NCBI GenBank assembly: GCA_964474355.1
Contig: CAYYSY010000240.1
Span: 9,163-73,162 of the forward strand
From: CAYYSY01 sp964474355
GTDB lineage: Bacteria > Myxococcota_A > UBA9160 > UBA4427
Direction of reading: 5' to 3'
DNA length: 64,000 nt
Positions 36,489 to 44,416 of this stretch are shown one piece after another. Made by a program: the position numbers and the translations under genes. Under the pieces are notes generated by a model. It was not told where the DNA came from, made no database searches, and saw only the letters and a program-made list of their open reading frames with translations. How positions within the stretch are numbered: position 1 is the first letter of the stretch; each line of letters begins with the position of its first letter.

Positions 36489-38093
36489 ATGAGAACCCCG
36501 AACCTCCTCCTCTCGCTCGCCATCCTCGCAGGCATCGCGTTCGCCCACCAAAGCGCATTGGCTGCGGATCGAACCCGGCCGAACGTCGTGATCCTGCTGA
36601 GCGACAACCTCGGCTACGGCGATCTCGGCGTCTACGGCGGTGGCGTGATGCGGGGCGCGGCGACGCCACGCATCGATCGCCTGGCCTCCGAGGGAATGCG
36701 ATTCACCAACTTCAACGTCGAGGCCGAGTGCACGCCCTCGCGCTCGGCGCTGATGACCGGTCGACATCCCATCCGGTCCGGCACGAATCGCGCGGCACCA
36801 CCGGGTCTGCCGAACGGGCTCGCGCCCTGGGAGTACACCCTCGCCGAGCTGCTGGCCGACGCCGGCTACGCGACCGCGATCTTCGGCAAGTGGCACCTCG
36901 GCGACAAGGAGGGACGACTCCCGACCGACCAGGGCTTCGACCAGTGGTGGGGCTTTCCGTTCAGCACCGACGTCGCGTCCCATGCCTCGTCCATCGGCTT
37001 CGATCCGAAGATCGTCGAGATCCCCCGGCTCTACGAAGGCACACGGGACGAGGGCGTCCGAAAGCTCGAGCCCTACGACCTCGACAACCGGCCGCTCATC
37101 GACGCCGAGATCGCCGAGCGCTCCGTCGCCTACATCGAGGAGAAGGCGGGCGGTGAGAAGCCCTTCTTCCTCTTCGTCTCATGGTCCCTCGTCCACCACC
37201 CGGTGATCCCCCACCCCGAGTTCGAGGGCAGCACCGGTCATGGCCGCTTCGCCGACGTGCTGGCCGAGCACGATCATCGTGTGGGGCAGGTGCTCGATGC
37301 GATCGACGAAGCCGGCATCCGCGAGAACACCCTCGTCCTCTATGCGAGCGACAACGGCCCCGACGTCCACGCACATCCCTGGACCGGAAGCCCCGGCCCC
37401 TTCCGCGGCCATCTCGGCACGGTGCGCGAGGGATCGATCCGGACGCCGATGATGATCCGCTGGCCCGGGCACACACCGGCCGGCCGGGTCACCAACGAGA
37501 TCGTCGCGCTCGTCGACCTGTACACGACGCTGGCCGGCGTCGCCGGTGGCGAGGTGCCGGACGACCGGGGGATCGACGGCGTCGATCAGACGGCACTCTT
37601 CACGGGGGAGAGCGACGCATCGGCCAGGGAGTCGGTGCTCTTCTTCTGGAACGACAAGCTCGCGGCGGTGAAGTGGCGCCAGTTCAAGATCCACTTCATC
37701 GGCGACGACCTCGCACGGCGCGAGCGCGTCGTCGACGATCTCTGGGCGCCGCGCGTCTACAACGTCGAGCAGGACCAGCGCGAGGAGCACGACCTGCTCC
37801 GGGACTATCTCTGGATCTTCCGCCCCGCGATGCAGTCGCTGATCCCCTTCGTCTTCAGCCTCGAGGACCACGGCGTGATCGAGCCGGGAGGCAGCGATCG
37901 CAAGCCGTTCCGGGGTCGGGTCGAGCTGCCCTTCCTGCCCGAAGGCCAGCTCGACGACATGCTGAGCTCGATCCGCTGGATGTTCATCAAGCACAAGGCG
38001 AAGGAGGTCGCGCCCTTCCTGCCCTTCGAGGACCCGATGGCGCCACCGAATCGCGACCTCGCGGAGGAGCCCCGCACGGCGGACGAGGACTAG
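36489..38093 (+). CDS. Secreted arylsulfatase-family sulfatase
   Basis: 534 residues with signal peptide (LLLSLAILAGIAFAHQSALA). Formylglycine motif CTPSRSALMTGRHP has the modified Cys at about residue 81, in the CxPSR form. The N-terminal metal segment reads LLSDNLGYGDLG, where many family members have D-D. FGKWHLGD, ASDNGPDVH and IRTPMMIRWPG are also typical of arylsulfatases. It should hydrolyse a sulfate ester in the periplasm after activation by a formylglycine-generating enzyme, not seen here. A remnant resembling another sulfatase lies just downstream. Confidence 0.9.
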   Translation: MRTPNLLLSLAILAGIAFAHQSALAADRTRPNVVILLSDNLGYGDLGVYGGGVMRGAATPRIDRLASEGMRFTNFNVEAECTPSRSALMTGRHPIRSGTNRAAPPGLPNGLAPWEYTLAELLADAGYATAIFGKWHLGDKEGRLPTDQGFDQWWGFPFSTDVASHASSIGFDPKIVEIPRLYEGTRDEGVRKLEPYDLDNRPLIDAEIAERSVAYIEEKAGGEKPFFLFVSWSLVHHPVIPHPEFEGSTGHGRFADVLAEHDHRVGQVLDAIDEAGIRENTLVLYASDNGPDVHAHPWTGSPGPFRGHLGTVREGSIRTPMMIRWPGHTPAGRVTNEIVALVDLYTTLAGVAGGEVPDDRGIDGVDQTALFTGESDASARESVLFFWNDKLAAVKWRQFKIHFIGDDLARRERVVDDLWAPRVYNVEQDQREEHDLLRDYLWIFRPAMQSLIPFVFSLEDHGVIEPGGSDRKPFRGRVELPFLPEGQLDDMLSSIRWMFIKHKAKEVAPFLPFEDPMAPPNRDLAEEPRTADED

Positions 38094-38130
38094 GCTCCCC
38101 CCCAATGGCGCAGGTCTCCGGCTCCCATCC

Positions 38131-38232
38131 CGATCGACCGTCCGCTCCGCCGCGGAGCTCACCGATCGCGCCCTCGCCTGGCTGAGTGGTCTGCGAGATG
38201 GCGAGCCGTACTTCCTCTACGGCGGCCGCTAG
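38131..38232 (+). pseudogene. Remnant of a sulfatase-like gene
   Basis: A 33-codon open stretch ending in TAG reads RSAAELTDRALAWLSGLRD then GEPYFLYGG. This resembles the sulfatase segment in which a helix (TDRALxWL) precedes a PFFLY strand. No start codon, flanking homology or continuation is visible, so it appears to be a decayed fragment beside the intact sulfatase. Confidence 0.4.
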
Positions 38233-38338
38233 GACCGCGATCCGCGCACCCGCGCAAGTGGCCGTTCGACCGACAGCATTCTCCGCTTGCCTGCAGAGGG
38301 CCCCCATGAGACGATGGAGGCTACAGAGGAGGCTGGAG

Positions 38339-38875
38339 ATGCGCGAGATGAAGCTGAAGACGAGGATTCTCGAAGCGACCATTGCGATCGTTGCGACGCT
38401 GGGGCTGGCGAGCTCGGTCTCGGCCGCGACGGTCGATCTGGTGGCGAACATGGACGGACCCTCGGCCAATGCGGGCGCCGGCACCGGCTCCGCGGGCACG
38501 GGCGTCGCGACCATCACCTACGACACGGTCACGAACTCGCTGACGTGGAGCATCACCTGGAGCGGCCTGACGGGAACGGCCAGCTTGATGCACTTCCATG
38601 GACCGGCTCTCCCGAACCAGAACGCCGGGGTGCAGGTCAACGTGGGAGTCGTGGGCCCGCCGGTGGTCGGAAATGCGACGATCAGCGACACGCAGGAGGC
38701 CGACCTCCTCGCCGGGCTCTGGTATCTGAACCTGCACACCGACGTCTTCCCGGGCGGCGAAATCCGCGGCCAGGTCGTGGCGGCCCCTTCGCCGGTACCG
38801 GGCGCGGGCATGTGGATCTCACTCCCCGTGTTGATCGCCGGGGCATTCGCGACGAGGCGAGCCGGCTTCATCTGA
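38339..38875 (+). CDS. CHRD-domain secreted protein with PEP-CTERM-like tail
   Basis: 178 residues; ATG at 38339 with AGAGGAGG six bases upstream. Signal peptide IVATLGLASSVSAA. One CHRD (chordin) domain with SLTWSITWSGLTGTA, MHFHGPA and WYLNLHTDVFPGGEIRGQV. The C-terminus (PSPVPGAGMWISLPVLIAG then FATRRAGFI) has the Pro-rich, hydrophobic and basic parts of a PEP-CTERM variant. CHRD proteins of bacteria are extracellular with unknown role. Confidence 0.82.
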   Translation: MREMKLKTRILEATIAIVATLGLASSVSAATVDLVANMDGPSANAGAGTGSAGTGVATITYDTVTNSLTWSITWSGLTGTASLMHFHGPALPNQNAGVQVNVGVVGPPVVGNATISDTQEADLLAGLWYLNLHTDVFPGGEIRGQVVAAPSPVPGAGMWISLPVLIAGAFATRRAGFI

Positions 38876-39111
38876 GCGCCGGCAGCGCTCGACGCACACG
38901 CCTCGCGCCTCGGCTCCGAGCTGAAGCCGCCACCGTCCCTGTGATCGCCGCGTGGCGAGCCACTCCCGGCAGACGTGTATGGCGGGCGCCCCGTCTTCGA
39001 CATGTGTCATCCTCCGATTCGCTCGAGCGCGCATGGGCGCGCGCGAGCCCCACGCATCGCAGGGCAGCGCGCGTTCGCAGGTCGTCCGCGTGGCCCGTTC
39101 CCGGAGCGCCG

Positions 39112-40221
39112 ATGGCGCCGTTGCTCGCGAATCTGCTGATCGCATCCCTGCTCGCGCTCGCGTTCGGGCTCGAGCACCTCGATCCGGACCAGTTCCATCG
39201 GATCGCCCAGGAGGACGAGGCCCTCGAATGGGCCACGTTCTGGGCGCTGGTGCTGGCGGCGGTGGCTCATGGCCGCGCCGCGCTCGCGGGGCGGCGCTCA
39301 GGTGCCCGCTGGCCCTGGTTCTCGCTCGGCGTCTCGCTGTTCTGCGTCATCGTCGCCATGGAGGAGATCTCGTGGGGCCAGCGGCTCATCGGCTACCGGT
39401 CGCCCGAGTACTTCCTCGCGCGCAACTTCCAGCAGGAGCTGAACCTCCACAACGTCGCGGACGATTGGATCCGCCAGGCCGCGTTCCTCGTAATCGTGCT
39501 CGGCTATGGCGTCGTGCTGCCTGTGGTGTGGAGGCTTCGCTGGCCGCGCGAGTGGGGCGAGAGGCTGGGGATCGTGGCCCCCCCGCTCTGGCTGGCCCCG
39601 GGCTTCGCGTTGACGGCCGCGCTGTATCAGATCTACCCCTGGAGCTTCGCCGGCGAGTGGGCCGAGGCGATGTTCGGCCTCGGCATGCTCTACGCGGGCC
39701 TTGCGATCGCGCACGAGCTCGGCCCCACCGACGGCGACGCGCAGCGACGCGGGCTCGAGCGCACCATCGCCCTGCAGACGCTCCTGGTCATCGGGCTGGG
39801 GGTCGGGACGGCGCAGGCCTGGCTCCGCGTCGCGCGCTCGACGCCCGCCCACGTCGAGGCCGCGCGCGTCCAGCTCGAAGCGCTTCGCGACGACTATGCC
39901 CTGGCCAAGAGCCGGACGCGCTGTGGCGTGCACAAGCGCGTGCACTCACACGTGGTGAAGTACGAGCTGACGCATCTCTACGACGGGCGATTCGCGGCGC
40001 TCACGGGCGCCGGCCTGCCGGAGGACCGGGCGCAGTTCTTCCTCGATCCCTGGAACTCGCCCTACTGGATCAATCACACGTGCGCCGAGGACGGCAGCCG
40101 CCGGGCGATCTTCGTGTACTCGTTCGGACCCAACCGGCGCCGCGACTCCGGCGACTGGGCGATCGAGGGCGACGATCTCGCAGCCTGGGTGAGCCGGCCC
40201 GAGCCGATGGCGACCGACTGA
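39112..40221 (+). CDS. Membrane protein with EExSWGQR motif and GspG-like C-terminal domain
   Basis: 369 residues; ATG with GGAG six bases upstream, though the open frame extends further. Six or so hydrophobic helices carry VAMEEISWGQRLIG and NFQQELNLHNVAD, a pattern seen in uncharacterised membrane proteins. The soluble C-terminal part (about 270-369) has LDPWNSPYWINHTC, FVYSFGPNRRR and DWAIEGDDLAAW, which closely resembles the C-terminal domain of type II secretion pseudopilins (DPWGNPY, SYGxDG, and the final DI region). The fusion is unusual. Function unknown. The stop codon lies in a strong hairpin. Confidence 0.6.
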   Translation: MAPLLANLLIASLLALAFGLEHLDPDQFHRIAQEDEALEWATFWALVLAAVAHGRAALAGRRSGARWPWFSLGVSLFCVIVAMEEISWGQRLIGYRSPEYFLARNFQQELNLHNVADDWIRQAAFLVIVLGYGVVLPVVWRLRWPREWGERLGIVAPPLWLAPGFALTAALYQIYPWSFAGEWAEAMFGLGMLYAGLAIAHELGPTDGDAQRRGLERTIALQTLLVIGLGVGTAQAWLRVARSTPAHVEAARVQLEALRDDYALAKSRTRCGVHKRVHSHVVKYELTHLYDGRFAALTGAGLPEDRAQFFLDPWNSPYWINHTCAEDGSRRAIFVYSFGPNRRRDSGDWAIEGDDLAAWVSRPEPMATD

Positions 40222-40235
40222 CGGTCGCCATCGGC
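40203..40235. terminator. Strong hairpin spanning the stop codon between convergent genes
   Basis: GCCGATGGCGACCG and CGGTCGCCATCGGC form a perfect 14-bp stem around the loop ACTGA, which contains most of the TGA stop. It sits between two convergent genes 25 bases apart. No T-tract follows, so it may act as a bidirectional terminator or mRNA 3'-end stabiliser. Confidence 0.6.
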
Positions 40236-40246
40236 CCGGTGGCCGC

Positions 40247-42655
40247 TCAGATCTCGTCCTGACACGCTCCCGGCCGCTCGATGACGGCACCGGCGAGCAA
40301 GGCCTCGCACGCGTTGCCGTAGGTCGTTGCGTCGCAGCTGCAGACCGGGTCCTCGATGTCGGGGCATGTGTCCGGGGCGTCCACGCAGATGCCCTCGGGG
40401 TCTCCGATGCAAACCCCTTCCCGGAACTTGCAGACCTCGCCCTCACCACACTCGATGCCCAGGCTGCCGCCACAGACGACATCGATCGGATCGCACTCTC
40501 CGGGGCGCTCGATGATCGCGCCCGCGACCAGGGCCTCGCACTCGTTGCCGTACGTCACTCCGTCGCAGCTGCAGACCGGATCCCAGACGTCGGGGCATCC
40601 GCCGGGCGCCTCCACGCAGATGCCCTCGGGGTCTTCGATGCAGACCCCTTCCCGGAACTTGCAGACCTCGCCCTCATCACACTCGATGCCCAGGCTGCCG
40701 CCGCAGACGACCTGGATCGGCTCGCACTCGCCTTCGCTCGCGATCGACGTGCCCGCCGCGTTCGCGGCACAGGCGTTCGAGTAGGTCTCGTGGTCGCAGC
40801 CGCAGACCGGGTCATAGTACAGGGGGCACATCTCGGGCTTCGGTGCGCAGACACCGTCGCTCTCGCAGAGTCCGTCGGGCTTCTCGCAGAACTCGCCCAG
40901 CTCGCAGTCCTCGTTGAGCGTGCAGGCGATCGGCGTGACGTCTTCGGGGAAGGCGATGATCGTGCCGGCGTCGAAGCACTCGAGGCCGAACGACTCACCG
41001 TAGACGTCGAGTCGCCACCCGACCTCGAGGTCGTCGAACTCACCTCGGGTCGTGCTCGCCACGCCCTCGTCCTCTTCGAGGATCAGGATGAGCGTCTTGT
41101 CGTCGACGTCGACGCACTCCTCACTATCGATGCCGGCCTCCTCGACGTCGAGCCACAGCCGCATCTCGTCGGGCTCGATCTCGACGATCCGGCCGCGCAG
41201 CTCGTCCTCGAAGTCGGGCACGATGTCGAGCACGATGAGCGCCGTCTTCAGCAGCGATGCGTCCTCGGCCGGGAGGCTGAAGACGCCGTCGATCTTCGCC
41301 AGGGTGTCCGGAATGATCTCGGACTCGTCGACCTCGTAGCCGCCGCGGGTGAAGATGCGCGTCCCGATCTGCAGCAGGGCGCTGACGACGCTGTCGTCCC
41401 CGAAGCCCTGGCCGGGAGCGATCCCGAAGTCGAACTCGTCGCCGTCGACCTCCGACTCCACGACGCCTCGGAGGGTGAGGAACGTGTTCGGCGGACCGAG
41501 CTCGATCACGTAGGCCAGCATCACCAGCTCGACGTCGGGCCAGCTCGGGTGGCCGCCGTCCGAGTCGGTATCCGAATGGCTGTCCCTGTCGGTGTCGGTG
41601 TCGGTGTCGGTATCCGAATGGCTGTCATTGTCGGTGTCGCTGTACGAGTCCTTGTCGCTCCCGCGGTCGGAGTCGGGACCGCCGCCACCGATTTCGTAAT
41701 GGGCGCGGTGATCGAAGACGTGGGCCGCGAGCGCTGCCGAGGGAGCGCCCTCTTCGATGGGCTGGATCTCGGCATCGTCGTCGTGGTTGCCGTCGACGAT
41801 GTGGAAGCGGCCGATGACGGTGGCCAGCTGCCCCTCGACCAGGGGCTCGTCGATGACCGGGTCGCCATTGGAGTCGAAGACGCCGGTCGCGCCGTCGAGC
41901 TCGACCATCAAGCAGCGATGCCGGTCGCCGAGGCCTCCGTCGTAGGAGGGCCGAGGTGAGACATCGGGCTCTTCGGGCGTCGCCATGAAGCGCGTGGAGC
42001 ACAGCTCGAAGTTCTCGTCGTCGATCACCTTCGTGATCTCGCCGTGCACGCGAGCCAGCTTGCGGGGCGCCACTGTGTCACGAATGTCGACCATCACGAC
42101 GGGCCGGAACTTGTACTTGTCACCGACACCCGTCTCGACGACGTGGATCGACTTCTTCGCGTCCATGTCGATCTCGATCACGAGATCGACGTTGGGGCTC
42201 ACGTGGAACGGGCCTCGCGGATTCAGGTCGATCTTGCCGTTCGCCGGCAGATCGGCGTCGACGTCCACTTCGTCGAGCTCGCCGGCGTTTCGAAGGAGCC
42301 GAACACGGCTCACGGCGAGGCGGACCTTCGAGTACTCGCGCGCCGGCACCCGATCTGCGTGTACGAAGAGATCCGAGAAGTTCTCGAGCTCCTTGAGGTC
42401 GACGACCTCGGAGCCCGAGAAGATCGTGACCGGCGAGCCGCCGCCGAGGAGCTGGATCCCCTCGATGGTCACGAGGATCTCGTCGAAGTCGTCGCTGGGG
42501 GCGTCGGTGAGAAAGACGCTCGCCGAGCCGGTGGATGCGCCGGCGCCCACGGTGCCGGCCGAGTCGCCACACCCATAGAGGCCCAGGCCCAGGAGGAGAA
42601 CGAGAAGCGAGCGGATCGCAGTGCTGATCCGATGCGACGGGATTCGGTGATTCAT
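40247..42655 (-). CDS. DUF4382 lipoprotein with Kazal-type protease-inhibitor repeats
   Basis: 802 residues; ATG with GGAG seven bases upstream. Lipobox LGLYGC. The N-terminal domain (about 38-190) is DUF4382-like: SASVFLTDAPSDDFDEILVT, VVDLKEL, YSKVRL. A Ser-Asp/Thr-Asp low-complexity run lies near residues 325-367, with several beta domains after it. The C-terminus holds three Kazal-like modules (DPVCGCDHETYSNAC, DPVCSCDGVTYGNEC, DPVCSCDATTYGNAC), alternating with Cys-rich VCGGSLGIEC units. It probably displays protease inhibitors on the cell surface. Confidence 0.82.
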   Translation of the reverse strand: MNHRIPSHRISTAIRSLLVLLLGLGLYGCGDSAGTVGAGASTGSASVFLTDAPSDDFDEILVTIEGIQLLGGGSPVTIFSGSEVVDLKELENFSDLFVHADRVPAREYSKVRLAVSRVRLLRNAGELDEVDVDADLPANGKIDLNPRGPFHVSPNVDLVIEIDMDAKKSIHVVETGVGDKYKFRPVVMVDIRDTVAPRKLARVHGEITKVIDDENFELCSTRFMATPEEPDVSPRPSYDGGLGDRHRCLMVELDGATGVFDSNGDPVIDEPLVEGQLATVIGRFHIVDGNHDDDAEIQPIEEGAPSAALAAHVFDHRAHYEIGGGGPDSDRGSDKDSYSDTDNDSHSDTDTDTDTDRDSHSDTDSDGGHPSWPDVELVMLAYVIELGPPNTFLTLRGVVESEVDGDEFDFGIAPGQGFGDDSVVSALLQIGTRIFTRGGYEVDESEIIPDTLAKIDGVFSLPAEDASLLKTALIVLDIVPDFEDELRGRIVEIEPDEMRLWLDVEEAGIDSEECVDVDDKTLILILEEDEGVASTTRGEFDDLEVGWRLDVYGESFGLECFDAGTIIAFPEDVTPIACTLNEDCELGEFCEKPDGLCESDGVCAPKPEMCPLYYDPVCGCDHETYSNACAANAAGTSIASEGECEPIQVVCGGSLGIECDEGEVCKFREGVCIEDPEGICVEAPGGCPDVWDPVCSCDGVTYGNECEALVAGAIIERPGECDPIDVVCGGSLGIECGEGEVCKFREGVCIGDPEGICVDAPDTCPDIEDPVCSCDATTYGNACEALLAGAVIERPGACQDEI
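40250..40703 (-). repeat. Two tandem Cys-rich/Kazal modules, about 228 bp each
   Basis: Two consecutive units of about 76 codons, each VCGGSLGIEC, GEVCKFREGVC, DPEGICV and a Kazal domain ending ERPG, are nearly identical. They indicate recent duplication inside the lipoprotein gene. Boundaries are approximate. Confidence 0.75.
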
Positions 42656-43080
42656 GAACGACTCCGAGAGTTCGAGTTCAGCGCGACACCACTCGGTGCC
42701 GGGATGCGCCCCCCATGCTACCCGCTTCCGCGTCACACTTGGAACCATTTGGGAAGGTTTTCCCAGCCACCGATGGTGAGAGGGACCCGCCGTTGTCGCA
42801 TGGCGGACACTCGCGACCCACCGTCCAAACGCGGGGGCGATGTGCAACTTCCATCACAACTCCCCGAACGCATGACTGCTACCGCTCGGCGACCATTCAC
42901 CGACTGCACCAGTCCCCGCCCGGATCGGCGGCCGAGGGGTGTGGGCGTTCCCGCGCAATTCGCTGCACCCCGGTGCGCGCGATCGCGAGCACGAGAAGCT
43001 CGGACCACGTGACAATGGTCACCACCTCCCGGTCGCCTCTCCCCCAGAGTCCCCGCACACACAACCAGGGGAGGGCCCCC
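42656..43080. other. Divergent intergenic region with a short palindrome, no gene seen
   Basis: About 425 bases between the DUF4382 lipoprotein (minus) and a small secreted peptide gene (plus). It holds TGGGAA-GGTT-TTCCCA at 42750-42765, a perfect 6-bp inverted repeat about 100 bases upstream of the lipoprotein start, which could be an operator. No RNA gene or reliable promoter boxes were recognised. Confidence 0.4.
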
Positions 43081-43251
43081 ATGAAGCGAATTGGAATCCT
43101 GCTCAGCCTGATGGCTGCACTGATGCTCGGCACGACCGCGATGGCTTCGGAAGACGCCGACGACAAGGCGTCCGACGAGACCACCACCGAGGAAGAGGCC
43201 GCCGAGGAGACGACTCCGCCGGTGTCCGCCGAGGGCGAGCCGCAGGAGTAG
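43081..43251 (+). CDS. Small secreted acidic peptide
   Basis: 56 residues; ATG with GGGGAGG six bases upstream, which makes a real gene likely despite its size. Signal peptide MKRIGILLSLMAALMLG then TTAMAS. The mature part (about 33 residues) is almost entirely Glu, Asp, Thr and Ser (DETTTEEEAAEETTPP) and likely disordered. No family recognised. Confidence 0.6.
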   Translation: MKRIGILLSLMAALMLGTTAMASEDADDKASDETTTEEEAAEETTPPVSAEGEPQE

Positions 43252-43319
43252 CGTCGGTCGGACTCCTCCGAGGAGTAGCCCGCCCCTTCTCATTTGCGGG
43301 CCGCGATCGCTAGTCGGTG

Positions 43320-43730
43320 TCAGCCCTCGGGCAGCGCCACCCAGGCCCTCGCGCTCACCGTCCGGCTGCCGTCGTCGCGGTCGAGCCAGACGTCGCAGAC
43401 GGCGATTCGCTCGCCGTCCTGATCGATGATCTCGCGCACCACTCCCTCGGCCGTCACCCGATCGCCGTCGAAGACCGGCAGCGGAAACTCCGTGCGGATG
43501 CGGCGGACGCACTCGGGCCCCGCCCACGCGATCAGCATGTTGATCACGTAACCGAGGTTCAGCGGGCTCTGGTTGAGGAGCCGCCCTTCGAGGCCCAGCT
43601 CGCGCGTCGCCTCACGATCCCAGTGGATCGGCGTCGGGTCGCGCAGGATCGCCGCCGTCGTCTTCATCCGCTCGGGTGTCACGTTCTCCATGACGAAGGG
43701 CGGGATCGCATCGCCGACTTCGACCTTCAT
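43320..43730 (-). CDS. MaoC-like hot-dog dehydratase
   Basis: 136 residues, single hot-dog fold of the MaoC/enoyl-CoA hydratase 2 type: ILRDPTPIHWDREATRELG contains the D-P-x-x-H-W pattern in which Asp and His are catalytic, followed by LNLGYVINMLIAWAG. It follows a second hot-dog protein gene by 13 bases. The two likely form a heterodimer that hydrates an enoyl-CoA, as in the split actinobacterial steroid side-chain hydratases. The substrate is inference. Confidence 0.78.
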   Translation of the reverse strand: MKVEVGDAIPPFVMENVTPERMKTTAAILRDPTPIHWDREATRELGLEGRLLNQSPLNLGYVINMLIAWAGPECVRRIRTEFPLPVFDGDRVTAEGVVREIIDQDGERIAVCDVWLDRDDGSRTVSARAWVALPEG

Positions 43731-43743
43731 CGCGCGCCCGCCT

Positions 43744-44190
43744 TCATTCGCCCAGCCGCCAGTAGTGCCACTTGAACTCGACGTGCGCGGCGAGCCCGCC
43801 CGCCTCGTCCTTCACGTCGATCGCGTAGGTGAACGAATCGACGGTCGGGCCGCCGCCCTCGCCGTCTCGGCGCTCATGGGCGGTGATGCCACCCTCGAGT
43901 CGATACGCGTGATCCTGTCGCAGCGGTCGATGGATCGTCCAGTCGTAGTGATCGATGCTCACAGGCGCGGCCCGGTTGGCCTCGGCCAGGGCGAAGAGCT
44001 CGCCGATCGTCACCCCGGCACCGGCGATGGGCATGTGAAAGAGGTGCACGGGGTGGACGAGATCGCCCGGCAGCGTCGTCACGCCCGTCGCGTCACTGAG
44101 CAGGAAGTCCTCCCAGCGCTCGATCCGGTACTCACCGCCCGGGAACCGCCGACCGACGAGGGCCGTCATCGCATCGAGATCGGGGATCAT
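43744..44190 (-). CDS. Hot-dog protein, MaoC N-terminal / FAS1-like dehydratase domain
   Basis: 148 residues. It has the shape of the non-catalytic half of a split MaoC hydratase: LVHPVHLFHMP, SIDHYDWTIHRPLRQDHAYRLE and HVEFKWHYWRLGE. ATG at 44190 has only a weak ribosome site; upstream in-frame starts exist. Paired with the MaoC-like gene directly downstream. Confidence 0.65.
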   Translation of the reverse strand: MIPDLDAMTALVGRRFPGGEYRIERWEDFLLSDATGVTTLPGDLVHPVHLFHMPIAGAGVTIGELFALAEANRAAPVSIDHYDWTIHRPLRQDHAYRLEGGITAHERRDGEGGGPTVDSFTYAIDVKDEAGGLAAHVEFKWHYWRLGE

Positions 44191-44416
44191 CGGGCGCCCC
44201 CGCGCGGCGAGCCGCCGCCACTCACGGCCATGGGCCCGTCTGCCACGCCCCTTCGTTGCATCGAAGCCGCCCCTCCTCGTCGATGGAGCATCGATCGTAA
44301 CAGGATCCGACGAGCGCCAGAGTAGATGAAGAGGGGTGACCCGATGGACCACCCCTTCGTCATTGCTGGCGTTGGGGATCACCTTCGGCGGTGAGCGTCG
44401 GCGGTGATCTCCGATC

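Noticed and set aside
41555..41680. Short-period repeat that could be taken for a tandem repeat locus or CRISPR
   Set aside because: It encodes an in-frame Ser-Asp/Thr-Asp linker (period six bases) inside the DUF4382 lipoprotein; there are no spacers.
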